From positions 54,618 to 118,617 of the forward strand of contig JBKBLE010000004.1 of NCBI GenBank assembly GCA_046296655.1: 64,000 nucleotides of DNA, in the 5' to 3' direction. Below are positions 1 through 8,144 of the stretch, one piece after another. The notes beneath the pieces are model-generated. The model made no database searches. It was not told the DNA's origin and was given only the letters and a program-made list of their open reading frames with translations. Every line of letters starts with the position of its first letter. Position 1 is the stretch's first letter. The DNA is from Cloacibacterium sp046296655. GTDB lineage: Bacteria; Bacteroidota; Bacteroidia; Flavobacteriales; Weeksellaceae. Position numbers and translations under genes: made by a program.

Positions 1-1
1 A

Positions 2-136
2 AATAATGTTCTAAATATTGGAAAAGAAAATTATCTGGATGAATTAAATAAAGCTGCAGAAGACTTGTGCTGGGAAAATGAAGAATCTAAAATATTATCT
101 CTTTTTGAAAAAGCGTTCCAATCTATAACTAAATGA
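2..136 (+). CDS. C-terminal end of a truncated upstream gene (possible glycosyltransferase)
   Basis: An open frame enters from the left edge and gives 44 residues before a TGA at 134-136. The tail is helical and charged. It contains NYLDELNKAAEDLCW and ends in SITK. The stop overlaps the next start in an ATGA arrangement, so the two genes are probably translationally coupled. The short acidic helical tail and the oxidoreductase neighbour would suit the C-terminus of a sugar-modifying or glycosyltransferase enzyme of a surface-polysaccharide cluster. That is inference from context only, since the diagnostic part of the protein lies outside the window. Confidence 0.6.
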   Translation, partial: NNVLNIGKENYLDELNKAAEDLCWENEESKILSLFEKAFQSITK

Positions 137-1083
137 TTATGAAAATTGCAATCTTAGGGCTCGGTTTTATGGGAGAAAAACATAAAAAAGTACTTTCTGG
201 ATTTTCAGAAATAGAGATATCTGCACTTATAGACTCCAAGTACAAAACTCAAGAGCAATTTTATCACTCATTAGAAGATTTTCTAGAAGCAAAACCTTTG
301 GTCGATTTAGTGATTATTTCTACTCCCAATTTTTTACACTATGAAAATGCAATAACCTTATTAGAAAATGGGTATAATGTTCTTATAGACAAACCTTTCT
401 GCTTTACTAATCAAGAATTTCAACACCTAGATTCCATTTGCAAAACTCACCATAGAAAAGCCTTTCTAGTATTGCAAAATAGATTTTCTTCTGTTGCAAA
501 TTTGCTTCAAAATACGTTCCACGAAAAACTTGGAAAAATTTATAATATACAATTTAATGCCTTTTGGAATAGAGACCATAACTATTATCAAAAAGAATCA
601 TGGAAAGGTAAAAAACTACTAGATGGAGGAATTTTATTTTCACAATTTTATCATTTGTTAGACCTTATTTTTCTATTTGTAGAAGAAGACTTAGAGATAA
701 AATTCAAAGATTTTTCCACCTTTAGAAATCATGAAATTTCTGAAATCGAAGATACAGTAATTGCAGTTTTAGAAAGCAAGAAAGGCACTAAAATAATGCT
801 AAATTTTACAAATGCTGTTTATAAGAAAAATCAAGAAACTTCCCTTAATATAATTGCAGAAAAAGGAACTCTTAAAATAGCAGGACAATATTTTGATGAA
901 ATAACATATCAAAATATTGAAGATATAGAACAAGATTACATCTTGAAAAAAAATACCAATGAAGAAAATCTTCATCATTTATATGAAGAAATTTTTAATA
1001 ATTTAAAAAATCTGCCTAATAAAGCAATACAGATAGAAGATGGAAAACGCCTGGTGAATCTAATATCGGATTTATATTCATAA
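133..1083 (+). CDS. Gfo/Idh/MocA-family NAD(P)-dependent oxidoreductase
   Basis: This 316-aa protein has an N-terminal Rossmann fold with the dinucleotide-binding glycines G9, G11 and G14 (ILGLGFMGEKH). IDKP at residues 85-88 is the EKP-type motif that carries the catalytic lysine in this family. The length fits the family (about 310-380 aa). Members oxidise or reduce sugars and sugar nucleotides, often in polysaccharide biosynthesis. The ATG overlaps the upstream stop by four bases, so it belongs to the operon that starts outside the window. An in-frame second ATG lies two codons further in and cannot be excluded as the start. The substrate cannot be deduced; a role in building surface sugars is inferred from the KdsC and family 9 glycosyltransferase genes nearby. 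Confidence 0.88.
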   Translation: MIMKIAILGLGFMGEKHKKVLSGFSEIEISALIDSKYKTQEQFYHSLEDFLEAKPLVDLVIISTPNFLHYENAITLLENGYNVLIDKPFCFTNQEFQHLDSICKTHHRKAFLVLQNRFSSVANLLQNTFHEKLGKIYNIQFNAFWNRDHNYYQKESWKGKKLLDGGILFSQFYHLLDLIFLFVEEDLEIKFKDFSTFRNHEISEIEDTVIAVLESKKGTKIMLNFTNAVYKKNQETSLNIIAEKGTLKIAGQYFDEITYQNIEDIEQDYILKKNTNEENLHHLYEEIFNNLKNLPNKAIQIEDGKRLVNLISDLYS

Positions 1084-1139
1084 TTTTATACTTATTGTTG
1101 TAGACCAGAAATTATTGAAGGTTAAAAGGATAAATCTTT

Positions 1140-1147
1140 TATCTTTG
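1140..1147 (+). promoter_or_regulatory. -7 promoter box upstream of sufE, four bases from the ATG
   Basis: TATCTTTG matches the Bacteroidota -7 consensus TAnnTTTG. It is followed by CACC and then the sufE ATG at 1152. A TTG lies at 1115-1117, a little further upstream than the usual 19-21-base spacing. Initiation a few bases after the box would put the 5' end of the mRNA at or next to the start codon, giving a leaderless message. Confidence 0.55.
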
Positions 1148-1151
1148 CACC

Positions 1152-1571
1152 ATGACTATTCAAGAAAAACAACAAGAAATCATAGAAGAATTCGAGTTTC
1201 TGGACGATTGGGAGCAGAAATACGAATACATTATAGACTTGGGAAAAGAACTGAAAGGTTTGCCTGAAGATAAAAAAACAGAAGAAAATCTGATTAAAGG
1301 TTGTCAATCAAAAGTTTGGTTAGACGCCGAATTCAGAGACGGAAAACTCTTCTTCAATGCAGATTCTGACGGAATTTTACCGAAAGGAATTGTTTCTCTT
1401 TTGGTGAGAATTTACAGCGGTCATTCTACCCAAGAAATCTTGGATTCTGATTTTGATTTTATCTCAAAAATCGGTTTGCAAGAATTTTTATCGCCTTCTA
1501 GAGCCAATGGTTTGATGGCAATGACCAAACAAATTAAGTTCTACGCGGTTGCATTTCAGTTAAAATCGTGA
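1152..1571 (+). CDS. sufE: SufE-family Fe-S cluster assembly protein
   Basis: This 139-aa protein is the usual size for SufE. SufE accepts persulfide sulfur from the cysteine desulfurase SufS and passes it to the SufBCD scaffold in the cytoplasm. The acceptor cysteine is C51 in LIKGCQSKVWL, which is the family signature. Family features DDWEQKYEYIIDLGK (residues 18-32) and SRANGLMAM near the C-terminus are also present. The start is supported because the family normally begins MTIQEKQ. The stop overlaps the following gene by four bases (GTGA), which implies coupling to the glycosyltransferase even though the functions are unrelated. No other suf genes are in the window. Confidence 0.93.
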   Translation: MTIQEKQQEIIEEFEFLDDWEQKYEYIIDLGKELKGLPEDKKTEENLIKGCQSKVWLDAEFRDGKLFFNADSDGILPKGIVSLLVRIYSGHSTQEILDSDFDFISKIGLQEFLSPSRANGLMAMTKQIKFYAVAFQLKS

Positions 1572-2521
1572 AAAGAATTTTAGCATATCGTTTTTCTGCC
1601 TTTGGAGATGTGGCGATGATTGTGCCTGTTCTTAAAGAATTTTTGGCGCAAAATCCTGATACAGAGATTGTTTTCGTTTCAAGAAAAAACTTTGCCGATT
1701 TATTCGATGGAGTAGAGCGATTGACTTTTCGTGGCGTAAATCTAGATGATTACAAAGGATTTTTCGGGTTAAGAAAATTGGCTTTAGAACTGAAAAAGGA
1801 ATTTCAGCCAGATTTTGTAGCCGATTTGCACAATGTTTTGCGCACTAAAATTCTGAGTTTTTTCTTCAAAAAAACGGCAACGCTTGACAAAGGAAGAACC
1901 GAAAAAAAATTACTTACGAGAAAGGAAAATAAGATTAAAAAACCGCTGAAACCAACTACAGAACGTTATGCAGATGTTTTCAGAAAATTAGGTTTTACCT
2001 TGAAACTTTCTCATCAATTATTCCCAAAATCTCAACAAAAATCTGGAATTGGATTTGCTCCTTTTGCGCAACATGCAGGGAAAATGCTTCCCATTGAAAA
2101 ATCTTTAGAATTGGTAAAAACGCTTTCTAAAAATCATCCAATTTATCTTTTTGGTGGCGGAAAAAAGGAAGTAGAAATTCTATCAAAATGGGAGCAAGAA
2201 GTAGAAAATGTAACTTCTCTCGCTGGGAAACTTTCGCTAAAAGAAGAACTACAGAAAATTTCTGAATTAGAACTCATGATTTCTATGGATTCTGCTAATA
2301 TGCATTTGGCAAGTTTGGTGGGAACTAGAGTGGTTTCGGTTTGGGGAGCTACGCATTATTTTGCTGGATTTTTAGGATACGGACAGTCCGAAAATGACAT
2401 CGTAGAAATTACAGATTTAGCATGCAGACCTTGTTCTGTTTTTGGCAATAAACCTTGTTTCCGTGGGGATTACGCTTGCCTTAACCAAATAGAAATTTCA
2501 CAAATCTTGAAGAAAATTTAG
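1568..2521 (+). CDS. Glycosyltransferase family 9 (heptosyltransferase-like) protein
   Basis: This 317-aa protein has the two-lobe organisation of ADP-heptose:LPS heptosyltransferases. The N-terminus reads LAYRFSAFGDVAMIVPVL, the family-9 opening with a Gly-Asp. The C-terminal lobe has a donor-binding stretch around residues 238-262 (MISMDSANMHLASLVGT, then VVSVWGATH), followed by a Cys-rich CRPCSVFGNKPC segment common in the family. It probably adds a sugar to the lipid A core or a related surface glycan at the inner face of the inner membrane. The GTG start overlaps the sufE stop. The acceptor and sugar are unknown. Confidence 0.87.
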   Translation: MKRILAYRFSAFGDVAMIVPVLKEFLAQNPDTEIVFVSRKNFADLFDGVERLTFRGVNLDDYKGFFGLRKLALELKKEFQPDFVADLHNVLRTKILSFFFKKTATLDKGRTEKKLLTRKENKIKKPLKPTTERYADVFRKLGFTLKLSHQLFPKSQQKSGIGFAPFAQHAGKMLPIEKSLELVKTLSKNHPIYLFGGGKKEVEILSKWEQEVENVTSLAGKLSLKEELQKISELELMISMDSANMHLASLVGTRVVSVWGATHYFAGFLGYGQSENDIVEITDLACRPCSVFGNKPCFRGDYACLNQIEISQILKKI

Positions 2522-2555
2522 ATTTAAGTTAATTCATAGTTTTATTAATTTTTTT

Positions 2556-2574
2556 AAAACATCTGAGATGTTTT
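2556..2574 (+). terminator. Rho-independent terminator after the glycosyltransferase
   Basis: AAAACATC and GATGTTTT pair across a TGA loop, and the second arm runs into further T residues. It lies 35 bases after the family 9 glycosyltransferase stop. Confidence 0.65.
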
Positions 2575-2644
2575 CTTAATGAACTTAATCCCTTAATAGA
2601 GACTTAATGTTTAAATTTTAATCTCAATAAATACTTGTATTTCT

Positions 2645-2652
2645 TATCTTTG
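2645..2652 (+). promoter_or_regulatory. -7 promoter box four bases before the DUF2520 gene
   Basis: TATCTTTG matches TAnnTTTG. It is followed by CTCT and the ATG at 2657, the same four-base spacing as at sufE. I see no clear -33 element at the usual distance. Confidence 0.5.
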
Positions 2653-2656
2653 CTCT

Positions 2657-3406
2657 ATGCAAATTGTACTCATCGGTTCTGGAAATGTGGCATTTCACCT
2701 GGCAAAAGCTTTTACAGAAGCTCAAATTACTATTTCTCAAATTTTTGGAAGAAATACCACCGAACTTCAGAAAATTTCTGAGCAATTTTCCATTCCTTCT
2801 TCTACGGAAACGCTTGCTGATGCAGATTTGTACATTATTTCGGTAAGTGATTCTTCGATTACTGAAGTCTCTTCTCTCATCAAAAACAAAAATGTTTTGG
2901 TAGCGCATACTTCTGGTTCGGTTTCACGTGAAGCATTGAGTGGAAATTACAGAAAATCAGTTTTTTATCCGCTTCAAACGTTTTCAAAATCTAAAAATTT
3001 AGACTATTCTAAAATTCCTTTTTTCATAGATGCAGAAAACGAAAATGATGAAGAAATTTTGAAAAATTTGGCTTCCAAAATTTCTAAAAACGTAATGCTT
3101 GCCAATGATGAAAAAAGAAAATACATTCATTTGACAGCGGTTTTTGCTTGTAATTTTGTGAATCATTTGTTCGCGAGAGCCAAGGAAATTTCTGACAGTC
3201 AGGGAATTCCGTTTGATTATTTCTTACCATTAATTGACGAAACTACCCAAAAAATTCATGAATTAGAACCGAAATTAGCACAAACTGGACCAGCCATCAG
3301 AAATGATGAAAAAGTGCTGAAACTTCATGAATCTTTATTAACCGATGAAGAAAAACTAAAAATCTATAAAACCTTAAACGAATCGATAAAGAAAATGTAT
3401 CATTGA
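2657..3406 (+). CDS. Rossmann-like and DUF2520 domain-containing protein
   Basis: This 249-aa protein begins with a nucleotide-binding Rossmann motif (IGSGNVAFHLAKAF, residues 6-19). After the NAD-binding half comes an all-helical C-terminal domain of the DUF2520 type, with features such as FACNFVNHLFARA and ETTQKIHELEP. Proteins of this architecture resemble pyrroline-5-carboxylate reductase or F420-dependent NADP oxidoreductase in fold, but their substrate is not established. The gene seems to have its own promoter and sits alone between a terminator and a repeat-rich spacer. It is soluble, with no signal peptide. Confidence 0.85.
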   Translation: MQIVLIGSGNVAFHLAKAFTEAQITISQIFGRNTTELQKISEQFSIPSSTETLADADLYIISVSDSSITEVSSLIKNKNVLVAHTSGSVSREALSGNYRKSVFYPLQTFSKSKNLDYSKIPFFIDAENENDEEILKNLASKISKNVMLANDEKRKYIHLTAVFACNFVNHLFARAKEISDSQGIPFDYFLPLIDETTQKIHELEPKLAQTGPAIRNDEKVLKLHESLLTDEEKLKIYKTLNESIKKMYH

Positions 3407-3485
3407 TTTTAGATGTAAGATTTTAGATGTACGAATAACTTTTTTCAAAATCTCAAATCTCAAATCTCAAATCTCAAATCGTAAA
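3407..3485. repeat. Word-repeat element with four tandem TCTCAAA heptamers
   Basis: The spacer starts with two near-copies of GATTTTAGATGTA (about 3405 and 3418) and ends with four perfect tandem TCTCAAA units (3451-3478) followed by TCGTAAAT. The two halves are roughly complementary (AGATTTTAGA-type words against TCTCAAATCT-type words), so the element can fold into an imperfect hairpin just before the kdsC start. Confidence 0.7.
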
Positions 3486-3489
3486 TTTT

Positions 3490-4008
3490 ATGAGTCATTT
3501 AGAAAAATTAAAAAATATAAAAGCCTTTGTTTTTGATGTAGACGGTGTTTTCACAGACGGTAGCGTTTATCTTTTACCAGAAGGAAATATGTGCAGAGTA
3601 ATGAATGTTTTAGATGGTTTTGCAGTGGTAAAAGCATTGAAAAAAGACTATAAAATCTGCGTGATTACAGGTGGAGATGATCCCATGGTTCGTCACAGAA
3701 TTCATTATTTAGGCATCACAGATTATTATGCAAAAGTGCATCATAAATTAGAAAAATTCGAAGAGTTTAAAGCCAAATACAATCTTGAAAACGAAGAAAT
3801 TCTTACGATGGGAGATGATATTCCAGACATCAAAATGATGAAAATTTCTGGAATTGCAGCTTGTCCTCCCAATTCTGTGGCAGAAGTAAAAGAAATTTCG
3901 GACTATATTTCTCCTGTTTATGGGGGAAAAGGTGCTGTAAGAGACGTGATAGAACAAGTCATGAAAGTGCAAGGAACTTGGGTTGATGATGATTCGCAGT
4001 CGATATAA
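3490..4008 (+). CDS. kdsC: KdsC-type HAD-family phosphatase (3-deoxy-D-manno-octulosonate 8-phosphate phosphatase)
   Basis: This 172-aa protein is typical of KdsC, a cap-less HAD phosphatase that removes phosphate from KDO-8-P to give KDO for lipopolysaccharide. HAD motif I is VFDVDGVFTDG, with the nucleophile and acid/base pair at D16 and D18. Motif II lies in ICVITGGDD, the lysine in KVHHKLEKF, and motif IV is TMGDDIPD. The length and DVDGVFTDG signature separate it from larger HAD enzymes, although a role on a related nonulosonic acid phosphate cannot be excluded. It lies between two word-repeat spacers. Confidence 0.87.
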   Translation: MSHLEKLKNIKAFVFDVDGVFTDGSVYLLPEGNMCRVMNVLDGFAVVKALKKDYKICVITGGDDPMVRHRIHYLGITDYYAKVHHKLEKFEEFKAKYNLENEEILTMGDDIPDIKMMKISGIAACPPNSVAEVKEISDYISPVYGGKGAVRDVIEQVMKVQGTWVDDDSQSI

Positions 4009-4009
4009 T

Positions 4010-4094
4010 TTGATGATGTGATAATTTGGTAATGTGATAATTGATTAACTTTATAAACTTTCCTAAATCCTAAATCCTAAATCCTAAATCGTAA
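4010..4094. repeat. Word-repeat spacer ending in four tandem TCCTAAA heptamers
   Basis: The left part repeats GATGTGATAATTTG and GTAATGTGATAATTG (4013-4043). The right part is four perfect TCCTAAA units (4061-4088) followed by TCGTAAATG, in which the last ATG is the maf start. The same TCGTAAAT joint follows the different heptamer array before kdsC. The left words recur before tsaB at 8083-8100. Confidence 0.7.
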
Positions 4095-4655
4095 ATGAAA
4101 ATATTACTCGGCTCTAATTCACCCAGAAGAAAAGAACTTTTACAAAGTTTAGGTTTTGATTTTGAGGTGGTTTCTATAGATTGTGACGAAGTTTTTCCGG
4201 AAAATTTATCCGTAGAAAATATTGCAGGATACCTTTCAGAACTCAAAGCAGATGCTTATAGAAATTTAGAAAAAAATGAAATTTTGCTCACTTCTGACAC
4301 CATTGTTACCTTTGAAGGAAAAGTTCTCGGAAAGCCTAAGAATAGAGAAGAAGCGGTAGAAATGCTCTCTCATTTATCTGGAAAAACACATCAAGTTTAC
4401 ACCGCTGTTTCATTTAAAACTAATGAAAAAATCATCACTAAAACTGATGTAGCAGATGTGGAATTTTCAGAAATTACTGACCAAGAAATCAATTTTTACA
4501 TCGAAAATTACCATCCATTTGACAAAGCTGGAAGCTACGGAATTCAGGAATGGTTAGGCATGGCAAAAATCTCGAAAATCAACGGCAGTTTTTACACAAT
4601 TATGGGATTGCCTACACATTTGGTTTACGAAACTTTAAAAGATTTAGGTTTCTAA
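4095..4655 (+). CDS. maf: Maf-family nucleoside triphosphate pyrophosphatase
   Basis: This 186-aa protein belongs to the Maf/Ham1-like house-cleaning pyrophosphatases that hydrolyse non-canonical or methylated nucleoside triphosphates to monophosphates. The signature SNSPRRKELLQSLGF is at residues 7-21. The acidic and basic active-site stretches LTSDTIV and LGKPKNREEA follow. The C-terminal half contains SYGIQEW and SFYTIMGLP, typical of the family. The start codon is the ATG embedded at the end of the upstream heptamer array. Neither the substrate base nor an effect on cell division can be read from the sequence. Confidence 0.92.
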   Translation: MKILLGSNSPRRKELLQSLGFDFEVVSIDCDEVFPENLSVENIAGYLSELKADAYRNLEKNEILLTSDTIVTFEGKVLGKPKNREEAVEMLSHLSGKTHQVYTAVSFKTNEKIITKTDVADVEFSEITDQEINFYIENYHPFDKAGSYGIQEWLGMAKISKINGSFYTIMGLPTHLVYETLKDLGF

Positions 4656-4693
4656 AAAATTCCTTATTTTTACTGAATGTTTTTATGCCTCAA

Positions 4694-4709
4694 TCACAAT
4701 AAATTGTGA
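4694..4709. repeat. Small perfect inverted repeat before the SprE/PorW gene
   Basis: TCACAAT and ATTGTGA are separated by AA, 25 bases upstream of the next start. It has no following T run, so it looks more like an operator or part of an mRNA leader than a terminator. No function is known. Confidence 0.35.
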
Positions 4710-4733
4710 CAATTTCAGTTATTAAAACACTCC

Positions 4734-7202
4734 ATGAAAAAATATATACTTCTCGCTTTAGGTTCTGCAGTTTTTTTGGCTTGTTCGCCAAGAAAAGATG
4801 GCTATTTGAATCGTAAATATCAAGGTTTCACCACTTTTTACAATGTTTTGTTCAATGGAGAAGAAGCGCTCAATGCCGAATTAAAACAGCGAGATAAATC
4901 TTATAGAGATAATTTTCATGCGCCTTACATTAAATTACTCACTTACGAAGAGCAAATTTCTTCTGCTCAAATGGAAAATTTAGGTGTTTCTGATAACGAA
5001 GAAGGAGTAGCACCAGAAGATTTTTACAGAGATGATACCGAAACAGGGGCTTCTGTTGCCAATACTGGAGTTAGCACTTTAGAAATCGCAGAAATGAAGG
5101 CTCAAAAAGCCATTGATAAACATTCGATGATGTTTAAGGGCGAAGAAAAAAACAAAACTATTTTTGACGCTTATCTTGTTTTAGCAAAAGCAAGATTGTT
5201 CCAAAATAAGCCTTTAGAAGCACTTGACGCACTGAATACAGTTCAAAAAATTTATAAAAAAGACAAGAGACTTTCTTTAGCCAAAGTTTACGAAGCCTAC
5301 ACTTACGGGAAAATGAAAGATTATTATCGTGCAGATGAAACCTTCCGTGAGCTAAAAGAAAATAAAAAACTCAAAAAATCTGAGAAAAAATTACTGAGTA
5401 TTTTCTATTCGGAAATGCTTTTAAACGCTGGTAAAAAGGAAGAAGCTGTAGCAGAATTAGAAAGTGCTTATAAACTTAATAAAAACAAAAAATTAAGAAG
5501 CAGAATCGCTTTTCTTCGTGGACAAATCCTTGCCAATCTTGGTAAAAATGAAGAAGCGAGAGAAAGTTTTGTCACCGCTTATAAAAACGCCAGAAATTTT
5601 GAATTTGAAGTAAAATCTCAAGTAGAAATGGCCAAAACTTTCAACGGAAAAGATGATGATTACGAACGCGCAAAAGAATATTTGGAAAAAATCAGTAAAA
5701 AAGGAACCTATGCTTCTAGAAAAAATGAATTCTATTATGCACTAGGTTTAATGGCGAAAAAAGCTGGTAAAAAGGAAGAAGCGCAAGAATTTTTCCAGAA
5801 ATCTATTAAAGAAAAAGTATCTGATCCTCAAGTTAGAGGTTTGGCTTACTATGAAATCGGGAAAAAGTTTTTCGAAGATAATGACTATTTAAGCGCTGGT
5901 GTTTATTACGATTCTGCTTATGCCGCAATGAATTACGCTCCTGCAAAAGAAGAACTGAAATTGCTTACCAAAAACATAAAAGATATTTCTAAAAATTATT
6001 ATCTCATCAAAAAGAATGACAGCATTTTGAAACTGACTAAAATGTCTAATGATGAGCGAATTGCCTTTTTCAACAAACATATTGAAGGCATAAAAGCCAA
6101 AGAAGCTAAAGAAGAACTCGAACGTAAAAAAGCAGAAAAAGAAAGCAAAAATAGAGTAGAAACCGTAGATTTTGCCTTGCTAGGAAATACAGATAACAAC
6201 AATTCTTTCTTGGATTTTAATGGAAGTAAAGGCTTCTATTTTGCCAATCAAGCCAATATTTCTAAAGGCGAAAAAGAATTTAAGCAAATCTGGGGAAATA
6301 GAGCGCTTACAGACAATTGGCGAACTTCTACCAAAAAGAATTCTATAGAAGATCTTAAAAATGAAGCACTCGGAATTACGGCTGCTCCAGATCCTAGAAG
6401 ATATGAACCGGATTTCTACATTGAAAAAATTCCGACCAAAACAGAAGAAATTTTAGCGCTCAAAAAAGACAGAGATACGGCAAGTCTTGGTCTGGGAAGA
6501 ATGTACGAAAACTTTTTTTCTAATACTTCTTTAGCCACCAAAACATTGTACGATTTGGTAGATTCTAAGACTGATGAAGAAACAGAATTGCAAGCATTGT
6601 ATCAGATTTTTTCTATGAATTATGAGAAAAATCCGAGTGCTGCAGAACGTGCGAAACATTTGATTTTAGAGAAATATCCTTACACTTCTTATGCAGAATT
6701 TGTGAAAAATCCTAAGAAAGCAGATTTCACCACGTCTGATTCTGAGGTAGAAAAAATCTATACACAAGCTTTTGCTCTTTACTCCGAAGAAAAATTTGAT
6801 GATTCTAAAAAATTGATTGAAGAAACTTTACAGAAATATCCAAAAGATGTTTTGGTTCCTAAATTTACCTTGTTGAATGCCTTTAACACAGGAAAAACAG
6901 CAGGAAAAGAAATCATGATTCTTCAACTAGAACAATTAATGCTGAATTATGCGAAAACTCCTGAAGGTATAAAAGCGAAGGAAATGCTTCAATATCTGAA
7001 AAGTGATATAAAAGTGGAACAGTTTGATGATAATGGAAATCCTATTTCACCGAAAAATGAACCATCAGTTGCGCCTCAGAATGTGAATTCTAGCTCTACA
7101 AATCCTGAAAGAATTCAGCAAAATAATTCTAAACAAAGAAATTTGCAAGAAATGCAACAAGATGATCCACTGCAACCAAAAGATTTAAAATCTAAAAAAT
7201 AA
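4734..7202 (+). CDS. sprE: SprE/PorW-family gliding and type IX secretion TPR lipoprotein
   Basis: This 822-aa protein has a lipoprotein signal peptide with the lipobox LFLAC, the lipidated cysteine being C17. The following KDGYLNRKYQGFTTFYNVLFNG matches the conserved start of SprE/PorW proteins. Long runs of tetratricopeptide-like helices cover about residues 130-420, and a second helical repeat region follows around 590-760. A highly charged segment sits near 450-480, and the low-complexity C-terminus is rich in Asn and Gln. In Flavobacterium and Porphyromonas this family is needed for type IX secretion and gliding, linking outer-membrane parts to the motor. It stands alone here, with no other secretion-core gene beside it except gldH at 52 kb. 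Confidence 0.85.
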   Translation: MKKYILLALGSAVFLACSPRKDGYLNRKYQGFTTFYNVLFNGEEALNAELKQRDKSYRDNFHAPYIKLLTYEEQISSAQMENLGVSDNEEGVAPEDFYRDDTETGASVANTGVSTLEIAEMKAQKAIDKHSMMFKGEEKNKTIFDAYLVLAKARLFQNKPLEALDALNTVQKIYKKDKRLSLAKVYEAYTYGKMKDYYRADETFRELKENKKLKKSEKKLLSIFYSEMLLNAGKKEEAVAELESAYKLNKNKKLRSRIAFLRGQILANLGKNEEARESFVTAYKNARNFEFEVKSQVEMAKTFNGKDDDYERAKEYLEKISKKGTYASRKNEFYYALGLMAKKAGKKEEAQEFFQKSIKEKVSDPQVRGLAYYEIGKKFFEDNDYLSAGVYYDSAYAAMNYAPAKEELKLLTKNIKDISKNYYLIKKNDSILKLTKMSNDERIAFFNKHIEGIKAKEAKEELERKKAEKESKNRVETVDFALLGNTDNNNSFLDFNGSKGFYFANQANISKGEKEFKQIWGNRALTDNWRTSTKKNSIEDLKNEALGITAAPDPRRYEPDFYIEKIPTKTEEILALKKDRDTASLGLGRMYENFFSNTSLATKTLYDLVDSKTDEETELQALYQIFSMNYEKNPSAAERAKHLILEKYPYTSYAEFVKNPKKADFTTSDSEVEKIYTQAFALYSEEKFDDSKKLIEETLQKYPKDVLVPKFTLLNAFNTGKTAGKEIMILQLEQLMLNYAKTPEGIKAKEMLQYLKSDIKVEQFDDNGNPISPKNEPSVAPQNVNSSSTNPERIQQNNSKQRNLQEMQQDDPLQPKDLKSKK

Positions 7203-7215
7203 GCAGTTTTCTCAG

Positions 7216-7359
7216 CGCAAAGATTAAATTTTCTACACTCTTAACAGTGTGAGCAAAGTTTTTTATGCTTTGGCGAATGAAAAAGCAAACGCTTAAAAGG
7301 CGAATTTATTCGCTTCTTTGCTATCTTAATTTTATACCAATTTTTAAGAAATCTTTGCG
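7216..7359. repeat. 144-bp intergenic inverted-repeat element, CGCAAAG type (copy A)
   Basis: The ends CGCAAAGATT (7216-7225) and AATCTTTGCG (7350-7359) are perfectly complementary. Nested pairs include AGCAAA with TTTGCT (7284-7289 and 7317-7322) and GCGAA with TTCGC (7300-7304 and 7309-7313). The same outer arm core and nearly the same length (143 bp) occur at 28761-28903. It lies between the convergent sprE and tsaB genes. Confidence 0.6.
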
Positions 7360-7386
7360 TGATAAATAGGAAGGATTGAAGAAAGA

Positions 7387-8058
7387 TTAAGATTTCTTCT
7401 TTACCCCGTGGAAATCTTTTAAATAAAACGGCTCGAAATACGCCACGTCTTCAAAATCTTGTCGGTTGAATTTCTCCACCGATTTTTTGATGAGATATTT
7501 CGCTGATGGATACACATTTTCGTTAAAATCTGCTCCAGAAATTTGTAAAATCTCTTGCGCTTTTTTGGCGCCATCTCCTACGAAAAGGATTTTTTTACCT
7601 TCTAATTCTTTGAAAGATTGTTCGTCTAAGATTTTTGCTTCTGTCTCCGTCAACATCTCTCCTGAATTTCCATCAAAAACGGCGCAATAAACCTCCATTC
7701 TTCTTGCATCGATTAATGGAATGATTACATCATAGTTTTGTCCTAAAAACGGCTCTATCATCGTTTCCAGAGAATTGACAGCAATGAGAGGAACTTTCAG
7801 TCCATAACAAAAACCTTTTGCTGAAGCTGCGCCAATTCTAAGTCCGGTGTAAGAACCTGGTCCTTTTCCTAATGAAACTGCTTCAATATCTTTCAAAGAA
7901 ATTTCTGCGCCTTCTAAAGCCCATTCTACAAAAGTGTGTAGCGATTCTGACTGTTTATAGTTTTCTGAAACTTCTTCGCAAAGACATAATAATTCTTCGC
8001 CATCAGAAATAGCAACTGAACAGTTTTTAGACGAGGTTTCTATATGGAGGATTTTCAT
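7387..8058 (-). CDS. tsaB: tRNA threonylcarbamoyladenosine biosynthesis protein TsaB
   Basis: From the internal ATG at 8058 the protein is 223 aa and starts MKILHIETSSKNCSVAIS, the usual TsaB opening in the ASKHA fold. KGPGSYTGLRIGAASAKG is the conserved signature around residues 65-82, and IPLIDARRMEVYCAVF follows. TsaB partners TsaD and TsaE to make t6A at position 37 of ANN-decoding tRNAs. The longer frame back to 8106 would add 16 residues read from repeat DNA and begin at a TTG inside the promoter region, so I reject it. The HxxxH metal motif of TsaD is absent, as expected for TsaB. Confidence 0.92.
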   Translation of the reverse strand: MKILHIETSSKNCSVAISDGEELLCLCEEVSENYKQSESLHTFVEWALEGAEISLKDIEAVSLGKGPGSYTGLRIGAASAKGFCYGLKVPLIAVNSLETMIEPFLGQNYDVIIPLIDARRMEVYCAVFDGNSGEMLTETEAKILDEQSFKELEGKKILFVGDGAKKAQEILQISGADFNENVYPSAKYLIKKSVEKFNRQDFEDVAYFEPFYLKDFHGVKKKS

Positions 8059-8142
8059 TTTTTGATGTGGTAATTTGAAAATGTGATGATGTGATAATTT
8101 TTGCAAAGATAATCAACGAATCATCACATTAACAAATCAACA
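8059..8142. repeat. Word-repeat element between the SDR gene and tsaB
   Basis: The left side carries GATGTGGTAATTTG, ATGTGATGAT and GTGATAATTT. The right side carries complementary words (AATCATCACATT, AACAAATCAACAAATTA), so the spacer can form an imperfect hairpin. The tsaB promoter box sits inside it at 8104-8111. Confidence 0.6.
8104..8136 (-). promoter_or_regulatory. Promoter for tsaB
   Basis: On the minus strand TATCTTTG (8104-8111) matches the -7 consensus. TTTG (8133-8136) lies 21 bases further upstream as a -33 element. The predicted leader to the ATG at 8058 is about 40 bases. Confidence 0.5.
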
Positions 8143-8144
8143 AA

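Noticed and set aside
1122..1307. Minus-strand frame overlapping sufE
   Set aside because: It is fully inside or opposite sufE, with a Phe-rich product typical of antisense AT-rich DNA and no start signal.
4061..4094. Tandem heptamers as a CRISPR array
   Set aside because: Units are 7 bases with no spacers, unlike CRISPR repeats of 24-40 bases.
8058..8106. Longer tsaB start
   Set aside because: It would begin with TTG inside a word repeat and promoter region and adds residues absent from TsaB.
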